The translations under genes and the position numbers were made by a program. Shown one piece after another: positions 1-9,656 of a stretch of 64,000 bases of DNA. The DNA lies in the NCBI GenBank assembly GCA_963831705.1, contig CAWHRE010000010.1, positions 1 through 64,000 on the forward strand, read 5' to 3'. Every line of letters begins with the position of its first letter. Positions within the stretch are counted from its first letter, which is position 1. The stretch comes from DASQPR01 sp963831705. Lineage in GTDB: Bacteria; Actinomycetota; Actinomycetes; Mycobacteriales; Micromonosporaceae. The notes below the pieces were generated by a model. That model made no database searches, was not told the DNA's origin, and was given only the letters and a program-made list of their open reading frames with translations.

Positions 1-362
1 ACCCGAGCGGCGAGAAGGCGCGGGCGGTGAAGGCGCGCTATCAGGGGGTGTGCCGGGGGTGCGGTGCCCCGACGCAGGCGCGCAACGGCAAGGGTGACGC
101 GTACGAGTACTGCAAGGGCTGCCATCCGGGCGCCGCCGCGAGGGCGCTGACGCGCGAGGCCGTGCGTGAGGCGATGCGGCGCTGGCGGTCGCTGTACGGC
201 GCGGCGCCGTCCTCCTACGATTGGTCGCGCACGCACGCGCGCGAACGCGGCGGCGAGGCAGTCGCGCGCCTGAGCGCGGGAGCGTGGCCGGCTCCGGCGA
301 CCGTGATCGACCTGTACGGGTCGTGGGCCGCAGCGCGCGCGGACGCGTTTGCGGACGATTGA
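1..362 (+). CDS. Homing-endonuclease-associated repeat protein, 5' end cut by window edge
   Basis: The frame is open from the window edge, so the GTG at 27 is probably an internal Val and the true start lies outside. Two Cys pairs near the visible N-terminus (CRGC and YCKGC) look like a zinc knuckle. The C-terminal half, with SSYDWSRTHARERGG and IDLYGSWAAARADAF, matches the aromatic-rich repeat associated with homing endonucleases, a presumed DNA-binding module. I recall this repeat as especially common in Thermoleophilia (Solirubrobacterales); that is memory, not a search. It sits at the outer edge of what looks like an integrative element. No nuclease catalytic motif is visible in the part present. 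Confidence 0.6.
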   Translation, partial: PSGEKARAVKARYQGVCRGCGAPTQARNGKGDAYEYCKGCHPGAAARALTREAVREAMRRWRSLYGAAPSSYDWSRTHARERGGEAVARLSAGAWPAPATVIDLYGSWAAARADAFADD

Positions 363-413
363 GCGGGTTGGGGTGGAGGCTTCGGCTGCCGCATCCGGTA
401 CCTGCCTGGCGGG

Positions 414-2390
414 ATGCCAGAGAAGCTCGCTGAACTGGCCGGCGCTGCGGAGGGCCCGGTGGCCGCCGCGGACGGGTGGCACGAGCTCGCGGTCGCGAAC
501 CCGACGTTCTTGCTCGAGCGGCTGGGGAGCGAGTGCACGGACCTTCAGGGTCTGCGTGAGCTGACCGTCAACGGGCTGGACGCGATCGCGGCGCTCGGCG
601 CGGACCGCCCCGGCCGGGTGGTGTGGGATCTGGACTGGGAGCGGTTCGAAGCATCCGGCGGCTGCGTGCGCAAGCTCTCGATCATCGACACCGGCACCGG
701 CATGACCGCCGAGCAGCTCCGCCACTACATCAACCAGCTGGCGGCCAGCGGCCGCGAGCAATCCAGCCGCGGCAACTTCGGCGTCGGCGCAAAGGTCGCC
801 GCCGGCTCGCGCAACCCGCACGGGCTCGAGTACCGCTCGTGGCAGGAGGGGCACGGTTCGCTGGTGTGCTTCAAGCGCCACCCCGACGGGCGCTGGGGAC
901 TCGAGCCCCAGCGGTGGGCAGACGGACACGTCGACTACTGGCGGCCGCTGGGCGACGCGGAGAAGCCGTGGCTCCTCCGCGGCCAGGATCACGGCACCCA
1001 GGTTGTGCTGCTCGGCCAGCACGAGCGGCACGACACCACGCAGGCGCCCCAGACGCGTGACAGACGCCCGACGGCATTGGATCACGCGCTACCTCAACGG
1101 CCGCTTCCTCCGCTTTCCCGACGCAGGTCGAGGTCCTCGTGCGCGAACACCACGGCCGCGACGAGCAGACCCTGCGGCGGATCCACGGCGAGCAGCACCA
1201 CCTCGAGCACCACGCCGTCGCGGCAGGGACCGTGGAGCTGAGCGACGCGATCGTCCGCTGGTGGGTGCTCGACGACGATCACCGCGCCCGGCGCCGCGAG
1301 GCGGCGCTGTGGGCCTCGACCGGTCACGCCGCCGCCGTGTTCGGCGACGAGCTCTACGACGTGCTGCCGCCGACCCGCGGCGGGTACGGACGCCTGCAGG
1401 ACTTCGGCATCCGCTTCGGCAACGAGCGAGTGGTTCTGCACATCGAGCCCCAGGCCGGGGCCGGCCGGTGTCGAGTGCAACACCGCGCGAACGCTGCTGC
1501 TGCTCGACCACGAGCCATTGCCGTGGACACGCTGGGGCGAGGAGTTCGCCGCCGCAATGCCGGAGGAGATCCTGCGGCTCCAGGAACGCGCCGCCGGCAC
1601 CGACTGCGTGCCGCGCCGAGAGGCGATCCGCGGCCGCGTCAGCGCAATCCTGCCGCTCTACCGACTCAGCCGCTACCGCCCAACCAGGCCGCAAAGCCAC
1701 AGCGCAGGCTGAGCCGGCCACCGCCCGCCCGGGCGACGAGACGACCGGCTCACCCACGGAGAGCGTCTGGCATCGCCCAGCACCGGGCCGGCGGCGCATC
1801 CAGCGGGCACATCCCGTCCAGCCGGAGCCCGACCACAGCCTCGCGGGCGACCAGGCGCCGGCGGACGACCCCGACGACGACGCGCTCTCACCGCGATCGT
1901 CGATCTGCCCGACGTCGCGTGGATCTCAGCGCGCGACGCAACCCGGGCGCCGGGCGACCTCGAAGACCAGGCCGCCCGCTACCACCCCGGTCGCCACGAG
2001 CTGACCATCAACGCCGACTTCCGCGCGATCACCGACCTGATCGCACACTGGCGCACCCGCTACCGCGGCGTCCCCGGCGCCCACGCGACGATCGAGGCGC
2101 AGGTCCGGGAATGGTGCGAACAGGTCTTGGTCGAGGTGGTGCTCGCCGCCCGCAACTCGCAGTGGAACGCGGAGCAGCTCGACGCGCTTCTATCGCCGAG
2201 CTCGTTCACCGCCGCCCTGCTGCCACGGCACCTGCTGCACGCAACGCTTCAGAAGCGACTCGGGCAGAAGCTCGGGACTGCGCGCAGCGATCACGAGGAA
2301 TCCACGGCTGGCGCGCGCACGGCACCGCGGTCTCACACCAGGTCGCGCCGACGGGAGGGTGCACCGAGCCAGCGCGCGGGAGCAGGCGGG
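414..2390 (+). pseudogene. GHKL-type ATPase on an integrative element, broken by several frame jumps
   Basis: The N-terminal frame shows the three ATP-binding motifs of the GHKL (Hsp90/MutL/MORC-like) fold: N box in LRELTVNGLDAI (Glu and Asn), G1 box in IIDTGTGM, and G2 box in GNFGVGAKVAA. The protein then continues in other frames: near 1070 (HWITRYLNGRFL), from 1139 (VREHHGRDEQTLRRIHGEQ), from about 1470 (WTRWGEEFAAAMPEEI) and from about 2000 (ELTINADFRAITDLIAHW). At least three or four single-base jumps would have to be repaired to give roughly 650 residues. The extended C-terminal half resembles stand-alone GHKL ATPases of phage and element cargo rather than histidine kinases, as no dimerisation His is visible. 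The substrate is unknown. Start ATG 414 and end near 2390 are estimates. Confidence 0.6.
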
Positions 2391-2880
2391 ATGAGTCGGG
2401 CGGTCCCAGAGCAGGCGCGGCGGCTCGCGGCCGAGCTAGACCTGCGGTTCGCGCACGACGCCGAGCTGGCGACCGAGCTGGCCGACGCACAGCGGCGCCT
2501 ACAGCAGCGCCAACGATCGGCTCTGGTCAGGCCTGCATCCCGACGGCATCGCCATGATCTACGGCGAGCATCCGGCTGTAGTCGAGGCCGCAACCGCGCA
2601 CAACCGCTCTGAGGTCCTCGACGCACCCGACCCGCTGCGCGCGGTCCAGCAGGTGCACTGGAGCATCCACAAGGCGTTCACCAGCTACCAGAGCGCCGCG
2701 GAGCGACGGCGCCAGCTCGCTGCCGAGATCGGCGAGCTGGCCGGCCACCTCACCACGACACTCCTCGGCGCGGGATGGTCCGAGCACGACGCCAGAGAAG
2801 CATGCGTCGACGACCTCGCAATCACCCGGACATGCGCCCGCCAATCGCCTTGGAGCACCGATGGACGCGAGCGGCGCTGA
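2391..2880 (+). pseudogene. Hypothetical alpha-helical protein beside the GHKL ATPase (one frame jump)
   Basis: ATG 2391 opens MSRAVPEQARRLAAELDL, and the sense continues in another frame from about 2505 (ANDRLWSGLHPDGIAMIYGE) to a stop at 2878-2880. Repairing one base near 2500 gives about 160 residues, largely helical and charged, without cysteine motifs or membrane segments. It follows the ATPase directly and its 3' end overlaps the HTH gene at 2861, suggesting one transcript. I do not recognise the family. It may be a partner of the ATPase, which is an inference from position only. Confidence 0.45.
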
Positions 2881-3235
2881 GGCGCGAGTCGCGCACACAC
2901 TGGTCCTGGCGATTCTCGACGAGCTGCGTTCGAACCCCGGCGCCCGTCACGAGCTACGCACACTGCTGGACGAGCGCAAGTCGGGCGACCGTCTCCTCTC
3001 CCCTCATGAGGCCGCCGAACATCTGGGCGTCCACCCGAAGACACTCACGCGCGCGGCTGCCGCCGGCCGAGTCGCGGGGGCCAGGCGCGTCGGCCGCCAT
3101 TGGCGCTTTGATCCAGCCGAGCTGGCGCTGGAGCCCCCACGCGCTGCTCCGGCAGCGCCCCGACCCCTCGCTCGCATGCGTTTGCGGGCTCGCGGCGGAG
3201 CCGCGGACGCGATTCGGACCGCCGGTTCCCGGTAG
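2861..3235 (+). CDS. Excisionase-like helix-turn-helix protein
   Basis: A 124-residue protein. Residues about 46-85 read LSPHEAAEHLGVHPKTLTRA followed by GRVAGARRVGRHWRF, the pattern of MerR-like HTH_17 (excisionase/AlpA-type) DNA-binding domains: sensor helix, recognition helix, then the R-x-G-x-H-W-R-F wing. The N-terminal 40 residues are helical and could dimerise. It lies about 240 bp upstream of the integrase in the same direction, as recombination directionality factors or element regulators often do. It is one of the few unbroken genes in the first 9.5 kb. The last 30 residues are proline/alanine rich and may be a frame run-off. Confidence 0.6.
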   Translation: MDASGAEARVAHTLVLAILDELRSNPGARHELRTLLDERKSGDRLLSPHEAAEHLGVHPKTLTRAAAAGRVAGARRVGRHWRFDPAELALEPPRAAPAAPRPLARMRLRARGGAADAIRTAGSR

Positions 3236-3318
3236 CGAGTGGTCGGTTGCGCGCCGCGTGCGGAACACTTCCCTGGAGCGTCCGCATCCCGCGACGCGAA
3301 GGAGGACGGACTGAATCC

Positions 3319-3477
3319 ATGTCGTTCGCGCAGGACGCCGCCGCGCCGGAACGCAGGCGCGACGCCGAGCACGAAAGTCGGTCAAATAGCCACTGGGTGG
3401 GCGTGCGCGACGGCGCGAGAGCGCGAGGGATCCACGAGGCGACGGCCAGCCGGCGCTACGGGCGGAGCACGCAATGA
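3319..3477 (+). CDS. Possible small ORF overlapping the integrase start
   Basis: The 52-codon frame starts at ATG 3319 and ends in TGA at 3475-3477, overlapping the integrase ATG (3474) as ATGA, a junction typical of translational coupling. An AGGAGG stretch lies at about 3300-3305, somewhat far (13 nt) from the ATG. The product is charged and Arg-rich with no recognisable domain. The alternative is a simple leader with no coding function. Confidence 0.3.
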   Translation: MSFAQDAAAPERRRDAEHESRSNSHWVGVRDGARARGIHEATASRRYGRSTQ

Positions 3478-4706
3478 GCGTCAGGCCGAGGGCTCGCAAG
3501 GACGGCACGCGCGGATGGGAGGTCCGCTGGCGGGAGAACGGCGCCAACCGATCTCGGATGTTCGCGCTCAAGAAGGATGCCGACGCGTGGGACCGCGAGG
3601 TTCAGCGTCGGAAGCAGCTCGGTCCGCTCGCCGTCCAGCAGCTCACGGCTCGCGGCGGCCCGACACTTGGACAGTGGGTGACGGAGCGGTGGGCTCCCGA
3701 ACACGCGGTCATGCTCGCCGAGTCCACGCGCGAGCGCTACGCCGAGGTCTACGGCGTTCACATCGCGCCGTGGCTCGATGACGTGCCGCTCGGCCAGTTC
3801 GGCGTCCCGCTGCTGTCCGGATGGCAGGCCGCGCTGATCAAGGCCGGCGTCGGTCACGGCACGATCCACAAGGCGCGCACACTGCTCTCGAGCGTGCTGC
3901 GCCATGCTGCCGAGAACGGCGCGATCATGGCCAACCCGCTGTCGGTCGTCCGCAGCCCGCGCTCGGCGCCACGCGATGCGGCGCGACCGCTTGCACCCGC
4001 CGTCGTCGAACGCATCCGCGAGGCGATGCTCAACCCGCCCGACCGGGAGATCAGCGCCTCAGCACCCGGACACCGCGCCAGACGGCGCTACACACTGCCA
4101 GCGCCCGGCACCCCGCAGACGCGCCAGCGGGACGCGCTGATCGTGTCGCATCCTGGCCTATGCCGGCCTGCGACCGGGCGAGCTGCGCGCGCTGCCGTGG
4201 GAGGGACGTGCGCGAGAACACGATCCTCGTACAGCGCGCGGCCAACCCCGACGGCTCGAGCAAGCCGACGAAGAACCGGCAGCATCGCACCGTGCGCCTG
4301 CTCTCTGCGCTCGCGCAGGACATCCGCGAGTACAGGCTCGCGATCGGCCGCCCGCCCGAGACGACGCTGATCCTGCTCGACGACGACGGCAAGCCGTGGG
4401 ACAAGAACGCGTGGCAGATATGGCGCGCCGACCGCTGGGCGCCCGCGTGCCGCGCGGTCGGGACTCGACCCCGTCCCGCGCCCGTACGACCTGCGGCACA
4501 GCTTCGCCTCGCTGCTGCTCGCGGAGGGCACGCCAGCCGCTCTACGTCGCGCGAGGCAGCTCGGGCACTCGCTCGCAGTGCTGCTGTCGACGTACGCGCA
4601 TCTGATCGACGAGTTCGAAGACCGCGAGCGGATCGACGCGGACGCCGAGATCGCGAAGGCGCGGCGCGAAGTTGGTACGCATTCGGTACGCACGGCGGCG
4701 AGATGA
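3474..4706 (+). pseudogene. Tyrosine recombinase (phage-type integrase), frameshifted
   Basis: The N-terminal part (MSVRPRARKDGTRGWEVRWR) is the AP2-like arm-binding domain, followed by a SAM-like core-binding domain (LGQWVTERWAPEHAV; TIHKARTLLSSVLRHAAENG). After a frame jump near 4140 the catalytic domain continues with GLRPGELRAL (first Arg). After another jump near 4460 come PYDLRHSFAS (second Arg; the usual first His of this motif is Tyr here), RQLGHS and STYAHL with the nucleophilic Tyr. Repaired length is about 400 residues, normal for the family. The stop at 4704-4706 lies about 55 bp from the 3' end of tRNA-Glu, the classic integrase/attachment-site arrangement. It would integrate and excise the element at the left of the window. 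Confidence 0.75.
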
Positions 4707-4760
4707 GCCTGCACGAGCAACCGCCGACACCGAAAAAATCCCTGCAATTCCGAGTTCTAG

Positions 4761-4833
4761 TACCGCTACCGGGATTCGAACCCGGGTTTCCGCCGTGAGA
4801 GGGCGGCGTCCTAGTCCCCTAGACGATAGCGGC
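4761..4833 (-). tRNA. tRNA-Glu (CTC)
   Basis: A 73-nt cloverleaf reads on the minus strand from G at 4833 to the discriminator A at 4761. The anticodon stem is CCGCC/GGCGG with loop CTCTCAC, giving anticodon CTC. The T arm contains GGGTTCGAATCCC, and the acceptor stem GCCGCTA pairs with TAGCGGT (first pair G-U). CCA is not encoded. Its 3' end faces the integrase gene, so the T-arm and acceptor region is the probable attachment site. Confidence 0.93.
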
Positions 4834-4949
4834 GGGGGTTCCCTGAACGCATGCAAGCGTAGCGAGTGGCAGCGGTCTCGGAGGTGCGACCCGCGCGGGT
4901 CTCGGCGACGCCCCGGTCGCTCCCGCCAGCTGATACCTTCAAGCGCTCC

Positions 4950-5033
4950 GCGGCTGTGGCGGAATTGGTCTACGCGCACGGTTCAGGTCCGTGTGGGCGC
5001 AAGCCCTTGGAGGTTCGAGTCCTCTCAGCCGCA
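4950..5033 (+). tRNA. tRNA-Leu (CAG)
   Basis: An 84-nt class II tRNA. Acceptor GCGGCTG pairs with CAGCCGC, discriminator A is at 5033, anticodon stem CACGG/CCGTG encloses TTCAGGT (anticodon CAG), and a long variable arm (GGGCGCAAGCCC) precedes the T arm GAGGTTCGAGTCCTC. CCA is not encoded. It diverges from tRNA-Glu across about 115 bp in which I see no gene. Confidence 0.93.
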
Positions 5034-5106
5034 TGATCGTGAACAACACGGAAGTCCTCGGCTGCGCGGCGAATGCTGCCCGAGCGGGCCGGCAGGGGAC
5101 CCGCCC

Positions 5107-5715
5107 TCAGAGCCAACCACGCTCCTCCGCAACGCGCACCGCCTCCGCGCGGTTCCGCGCATCGAGCTTCTGCATAACCGACGACAGGTGGTTGCGGACG
5201 GTGCCCGGCGACAGGTACAGAGCGCTCGGCGAGTTCCGCGACTGTGGCGTGCCGGCGCGAGGCGGCGAGGACCTCGTGCTCGCGTGGGGTCAGCGGACTC
5301 TCGCCCTGGCTGAGCGCGGCCGCTGCCAGGCCCGGGTCGACGATTCGCTCGCCGGCGACGCGCCCGCCTGATCGCGGTTGCGAGCTCGTTCGCGGGCGCG
5401 TCCTTCAAGAGGAACCCGGACGCACCGCCGGCCATCGCACGGCGCAGGTAGCCCGGGCCGACCGAAGGTGGTCAGGATCAGAATCCGGCAGTCGGGAGCG
5501 CGGCGGCCAGCTCGCCGAGCGCGTCGAGCCCTGTTTGGCCGGGCATTTCGATGTCGAGCAACGCGACGTCTGGTCCGGCATCGAGTGCGGCGCTGAGCAC
5601 CTCGTCTCCACGGGACGACCTGGGCGACGACCTCGATGTCGGGCTCGAGTCCGAGCAGGCTCGCGAGCGCGCCGCGCACCATGCCCTGGTCCTCGGCGAT
5701 GAGCACACGGATCAT
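5107..5715 (-). pseudogene. NarL/FixJ-type response regulator, frameshifted
   Basis: ATG at 5715 opens MIRVLIAEDQGMVRGALASL, the receiver start with the acidic pair. A second frame gives DVALLDIEMPGQTGLDAL (phospho-Asp region), a third GFLLKDAPANELATAI (the conserved Lys), and the C-terminus reads SPGTVRNHLSSVMQKLDARN, a LuxR-type HTH ending in GWL and a stop at 5107. About 203 residues result if some three frame jumps are repaired, the normal length for the family. The histidine kinase lies directly upstream on the same strand, so the pair forms one two-component system, probably controlling the adjacent ABC exporter. Confidence 0.75.
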
Positions 5716-5849
5716 GGCCGACCTCGTTGTCGCTGCGTGACGGGTCAGCGGCCCGGACCGCCAGCACGGTCCGGACACTGCGGCGGCGTGATGCCGCCAG
5801 CGGACCGTCCGGTCCGGCCGACCCCGCACCGCACCGAGCCCGCACCCTA

Positions 5850-6988
5850 GCCGTCCCGACGGCACTAGCCGACCCCGCACGGATCCCGCCTCAGCGGCCA
5901 GCGCCGCTCGACCAAGCCGCCGTCGAGCCCGTCGGCCGCCCCGTCGCCGTGAGCCCGCGCCCGGCCTCCGCCCACGCCGTTGTCGACGATCCTCCGCCGG
6001 GCGCTTCGGTGGGGCTCATCGCGACCTGCAGCGTGCAGCGGGTGCGCACCGCTGTGACGGATCACGTTCGTCGCTCCCTCTCGCACCGCCCAGGCGAGGA
6101 CGGCCTCGACGGCGGGGTCGAGCGGCACTCGGCGCGGCTGACGTCGACCTCGATGCCCGGCCGCCGACAGCGCCATCTTCGCACCCGCGAGCTCTCCGTC
6201 GAGCGTCGGCTGCCGGTAGCCGCTGACCGCGTCGCGCACCTCGCTCAGCGCTCGCCGGGCGACCTGCTCGACATCTCGGCGATCTCGCGCTCGGCCTCGG
6301 CGACCTGTGACGGCAGCAGCCGTCCTGCCAGCTCGGCCTTCAAAGCGATCACCGACAGCGTGTGCCCGAGCAGATCGTGGAGGTCGCGGGCGAAGCGCTC
6401 TCGCTCTTGTGCGACAGCGAGCCGGGCCAGCTCGGCGCGCGCTTCGGTCAGCTCGTCGTTGCGCAGACGGAGGTCGCGCAGCAGCAGCATCAGCAGGCCG
6501 ATCCCGGCGGCTGCTGGCGACGAACCCGACCACGGCGCCTCCGCGTGGCTCCGCCGATGCCGCCGTGCCGCCGGCCAGCGCGGCACAACGACGACGCCTA
6601 GCGATCCGAGCGGCGGCGGGCCGATCATTGCCGCGCAGCCGCACAGTACGTGAACAGGAATCCCCAGCCCGGACGGTCTGCCAAGGTCAACGCCACGGTC
6701 GGCGACAGCACAGCAAGACGACGAGCGGACGGGTCGCACGCGACGTGCCTGTTCGCGCGCCAGGACAGCACGAGCAGAGACGTAGGCGGCGACGAACCCG
6801 ACCGCGCCGGCGACCGCGAGCCAGTGCCCGGAGCCGGGCCCGGCGAGCCGATCGCGTTGATCAGCGGGAAGAGGATGAACGCCAGCCACACGAAGAGCGC
6901 CGCCGAGACCGACGGCGCCTCGTGTCTGGCCGCGCAGAAACGCGCCGCCGAGACCGAACCGGGGATCGTGCGCTGAGCGATCGCTCAT
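5850..6988 (-). pseudogene. NarL-family sensor histidine kinase, frameshifted
   Basis: The start is ATG 6988 (MSDRSAHDP). Hydrophobic segments appear in alternating frames (WLAFILFPLINAIG; VGFVAAYVSARAVL), then the HisKA_3 dimerisation motif RFARDLHDLLGHTLSVIALK with the phosphoacceptor His. Further downstream are AVREGATNVIRHSGA (N box of HATPase) and IVDNGVGGG (G1 box). Several single-base jumps break the frame and the C-terminal G2 region is garbled, so the 3' limit near 5850 is approximate. It partners the response regulator downstream and lies immediately after the ABC permease. The signal sensed is unknown. Confidence 0.7.
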
Positions 6989-7046
6989 ACCGCCTCGCGC
7001 CGGAGCTCGTGCGGGAACCGGAGCATCACCGACGGGCCCACGTCGC

Positions 7047-7854
7047 TCACACCACCTCACCCTGCGGCTGCCGCAGGAAACGCAGCATCAGGAACACGCC
7101 GACGACGCACCAGATCAGCGAGCGTCTGGACGTCGTGTCCGACCAGGCCCGATCCCGGTCGTGCGGGGATCGAACGCGTGCTGCATCAGGTCAGCCAGCG
7201 GCCTGATCGGGAACACGTTCGCGATGCTCATCAGAAACTTCGGCATCCCGTCGGTCACGAACCAGATCCCGGAGATGAATGTCAGCGGCAGCATCGCGAG
7301 GTTGACGATCGCGGGTGCAGCCTCGGCGTTCGGGATGAAGCGAACGATGCCGATCCCGAGCGTCGTGAACGCCGCCGTGCCGAGGACGAGCGCGACGATC
7401 ACCGCCGGGCAGCGTCGAGGCCCTGACGTCCACGCCGTATGCGGCCGCGCCGAGCGCGAGCGTGACTGTCGTCATCGCGGTGACGATCACCACGGTCGAG
7501 CCGATCCTGCCGGCGACGTAGGCCCAGCGTGGCAGCGGCGTGCCCTGCATCCGCTTCAGCACGCCCTCGTCGCGCAGCATCGCGGTGTTGATCGACATGT
7601 TGACGAACGTCGTCGAGATCACGGCGTAGGCGAGGATCCCCGGCACGAAGAAGTCGTTGTACGGGATCCCGCCGCGCGTCGGTCAGGTGCGTTCCCGTGT
7701 TCAGCGACGCGAAGATCACGAGGAACATGATCGGGAACAGGAACGTGAAGAGACCCCGGCCCCGATTGCGCAGGAAGGCGCGCAGCTCGTATCGAATCTG
7801 CCAGGCGGCGAGACCGAGGTCACGCCGCAGCGATGGTGTGAGAACCGAGCTCAT
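7047..7854 (-). pseudogene. ABC-2 type exporter permease, frameshifted
   Basis: The start ATG (7852-7854) overlaps the ATPase stop. The protein begins MSSVLTPSLRRDLGLAAWQI and runs through RGLFTFLFPIMFLVIFASLN (TM1). In other frames it continues with STTFVNMSINTAMLRDEGVL and LKRMQGTPLPRWAYVAGRI, the conserved cytoplasmic motif of ABC-2/DrrB-like permeases. Further TM segments are VVIVTAMTTVTLALGAAAYG, TAAFTTLGIGIVRFIP and LPLTFISGIWFVTDGMP, ending LMLRFLRQPQGEVV at 7047. Six TM helices are expected. At least two frame jumps occur. It forms a DrrAB-like drug, lipid or antibiotic efflux pump with the neighbouring ATPase. Confidence 0.72.
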
Positions 7855-8817
7855 CGAATCGCCTCCTCCGTCTCGTGATTGTTGTCTGGTCGCGCTCGCC
7901 GGTGAGCTCCAGGTAGATGTCCTCGAGCGTCGGCTGGCTGACCGAGAACCGCTCGAGCTCGACGCCGCGCTCGAGCGCCCAGCCGGTCAGCTCGTGGGCA
8001 GCGGCCGACCGGCTCGGTGGTGAGACAGGACCCGGTCACCGTCCAGCGAGCGCTCGACTGAGGGGACCCGGGCAGATCGCCGAGCGAGCAGCCCGGCGGG
8101 CAACCCGAACCGGATCTCGGCCGGGCGCAGGTCGCGGCCGCCGAGCTCGTCGGGCCGGCCGAGGGCGATGATCTCGCCGCCGCGCATCACCGCGACGCGG
8201 TCGGCGAGGTGCTGCGCCTCGTCCATGTAGTGGGTGGTCAGGAAGACGGTCTTGCCGAGCTCGCACAGCGAGCGGATCGTCGACCAGGCCTGGCGCCGCG
8301 CGGCCGGATCAAAGCCGGTCGTCGGCTCGTCGAGGAAGATCAGGTCCGGATCGCCGACCAGCGCCAGCGCGAGGTCGAGCCGGCGGCGCTGGCCGCCGGA
8401 CAGCTTCTTCGCGCGGGCGTCGCGCTTCTCGCCGAGCTCGACGAGCTCGATCACCTCGTCGACCGGACGCGGCCGCGCGTGGTAGCGGCCGTACATCTCG
8501 ACCAGCTCGGCGACGGTCAGATCGCTCTGGACGCCGCACTGCTGCAGCACGATCCCGACGCGCTCGCGCAGCTCGCGCTCGCCGCGGCCGGATCGTGCCG
8601 AGCACGCGCGCGTCTCCGCCAGTCCGCGGTGCGGTAGCCCTCGAGGATCTCGACGGTCGTCGTCTTGCCGGCGCCGTTCGGTCCGAGCAGGCAGAACACC
8701 TCGCCGCGCGCGACCTCGAAGCTGACGCCGCGCACAGCCTCCATCTCGCCGTAGGACTTGCGCAGATCGCGCACCTCGACCGCGAGTTCCTCCGTTCTGT
8801 GTGTGGGTCGTAGACAT
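7851..8817 (-). pseudogene. ABC exporter ATP-binding protein (DrrA-like), frameshifted
   Basis: ATG 8817 opens MSTTHTQ. After an early jump the frame gives LAVEVRDLRKSYGEMEAVRG, Walker A LLGPNGAGKTTT, Q-loop region RVGIVLQQCGVQSDLTV, signature KLSGGQRRRLDLALALVG, Walker B LIFLDEPTTGFDPA and H-loop VFLTTHYMDEAQ. After a jump near 8030 comes SVSQPTLEDIYLELTGER, the C-terminal motif of ABC-2 exporter ATPases. The last frame ends in TGA overlapping the permease ATG at 7851-7854. All catalytic residues are intact, so the breaks look like sequence errors rather than decay. The pump is likely regulated by the adjacent two-component system. Confidence 0.75.
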
Positions 8818-8931
8818 GGATCGAGAGTAGGTCCAGAGCCCGCGACCGCGTAAGTGGCGCGCGGCCGAAATCGGCCATGACATTCGTCAGCCACGACGGC
8901 CGCCGCGCAACCGGCCGGGGAGCACGAACGC

Positions 8932-9500
8932 CTAGCCGTTCCAGCCCTGAAGCACCTCGGTGTCGCGCTCGAACCCGAGGACGCCGATCCCGCCGCCGCG
9001 CAGCGCGAGGCGCGCCCCGGCGGCCACCTCCATCCCGAGCCACCGCGCGGTCACCACGCGCAGGATGTGGCCGTGGGCGAAGGCGAGCGCATCGCCGCCC
9101 GCGGCCCGCACCCGCGCCAGCACCCGGTCGGCCCGTGCGCCGACGTCCGCGGGCGACTCGCCACCCGGACAGCCGTCGCGCCACAGCCACCAGTCCGGAT
9201 TACTCGATCGGATCTCCGGGGTCGTCAGCCCCTCGTACTCGCCGTAGTCCCATTCGCGCAGATCCTCATCGATCACCGCGGCACTCTCGAATCCGGCAAG
9301 CGCGCATGTTTCCCGCGCGCGCCGCAGCGGGCTGGCGAGCACGAGCGCGAACCTCCAGGACGCGCGCCAGTTCCGTGCCGACAGCGATCGCCTCGCTCGC
9401 GCCCGGCGGCGGTCAGTCCGAGGTCGGTCCGGCTCGTGTGCTTTCCGGCAGCGCTCCACTCGGTCTCGCCGTGGCGGACGACAACGATCTCCGCGGCCAC
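8932..9500 (-). pseudogene. Histidine phosphatase family protein (phosphoglycerate-mutase-like), one frame jump
   Basis: The N-terminus MAAEIVVVRHGETEWSAAGK holds the RHG catalytic motif. After a jump near 9400 the frame continues with LVLASPLRRARETCALAG, then LREWDYGEYEGLT (acid/base Glu region), GESPADVGARADRV and the second catalytic His in DALAFAHGHILRVV. About 189 residues, normal for a small PhoE-type acid phosphatase. It is the last gene before the apparent quality change, and its substrate cannot be read from sequence. Confidence 0.75.
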
Positions 9501-9563
9501 CTATGGCACCGTTTCAGCTGTCGCTGGCCGAACAGGCGTCGGCCACCTCGCGAAAGTATCCCA

Positions 9564-9618
9564 GGCTTGTACGCTACAAGCCCGAGCGGATACCTGCTTT
9601 ACGGTACCGTCCGGTAAA
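9564..9618. promoter_or_regulatory. Two operator-like palindromes between divergent genes
   Basis: Positions 9564-9582 form GGCTTGTA-CGC-TACAAGCC, a perfect 8-bp inverted repeat. Positions 9598-9618 form an imperfect 21-bp palindrome (TTTAC arms, ACGGTACCGT core) with 8 of 10 pairs matching. Both lie between the phosphatase start (9500, minus) and the SCP2 gene start (9657, plus). Size and symmetry resemble TetR or MarR operators, but no such regulator is nearby. Confidence 0.4.
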
Positions 9619-9656
9619 CAACGATCAAGCCGTTGTGCTCGGTAAGGGGAAGAATA

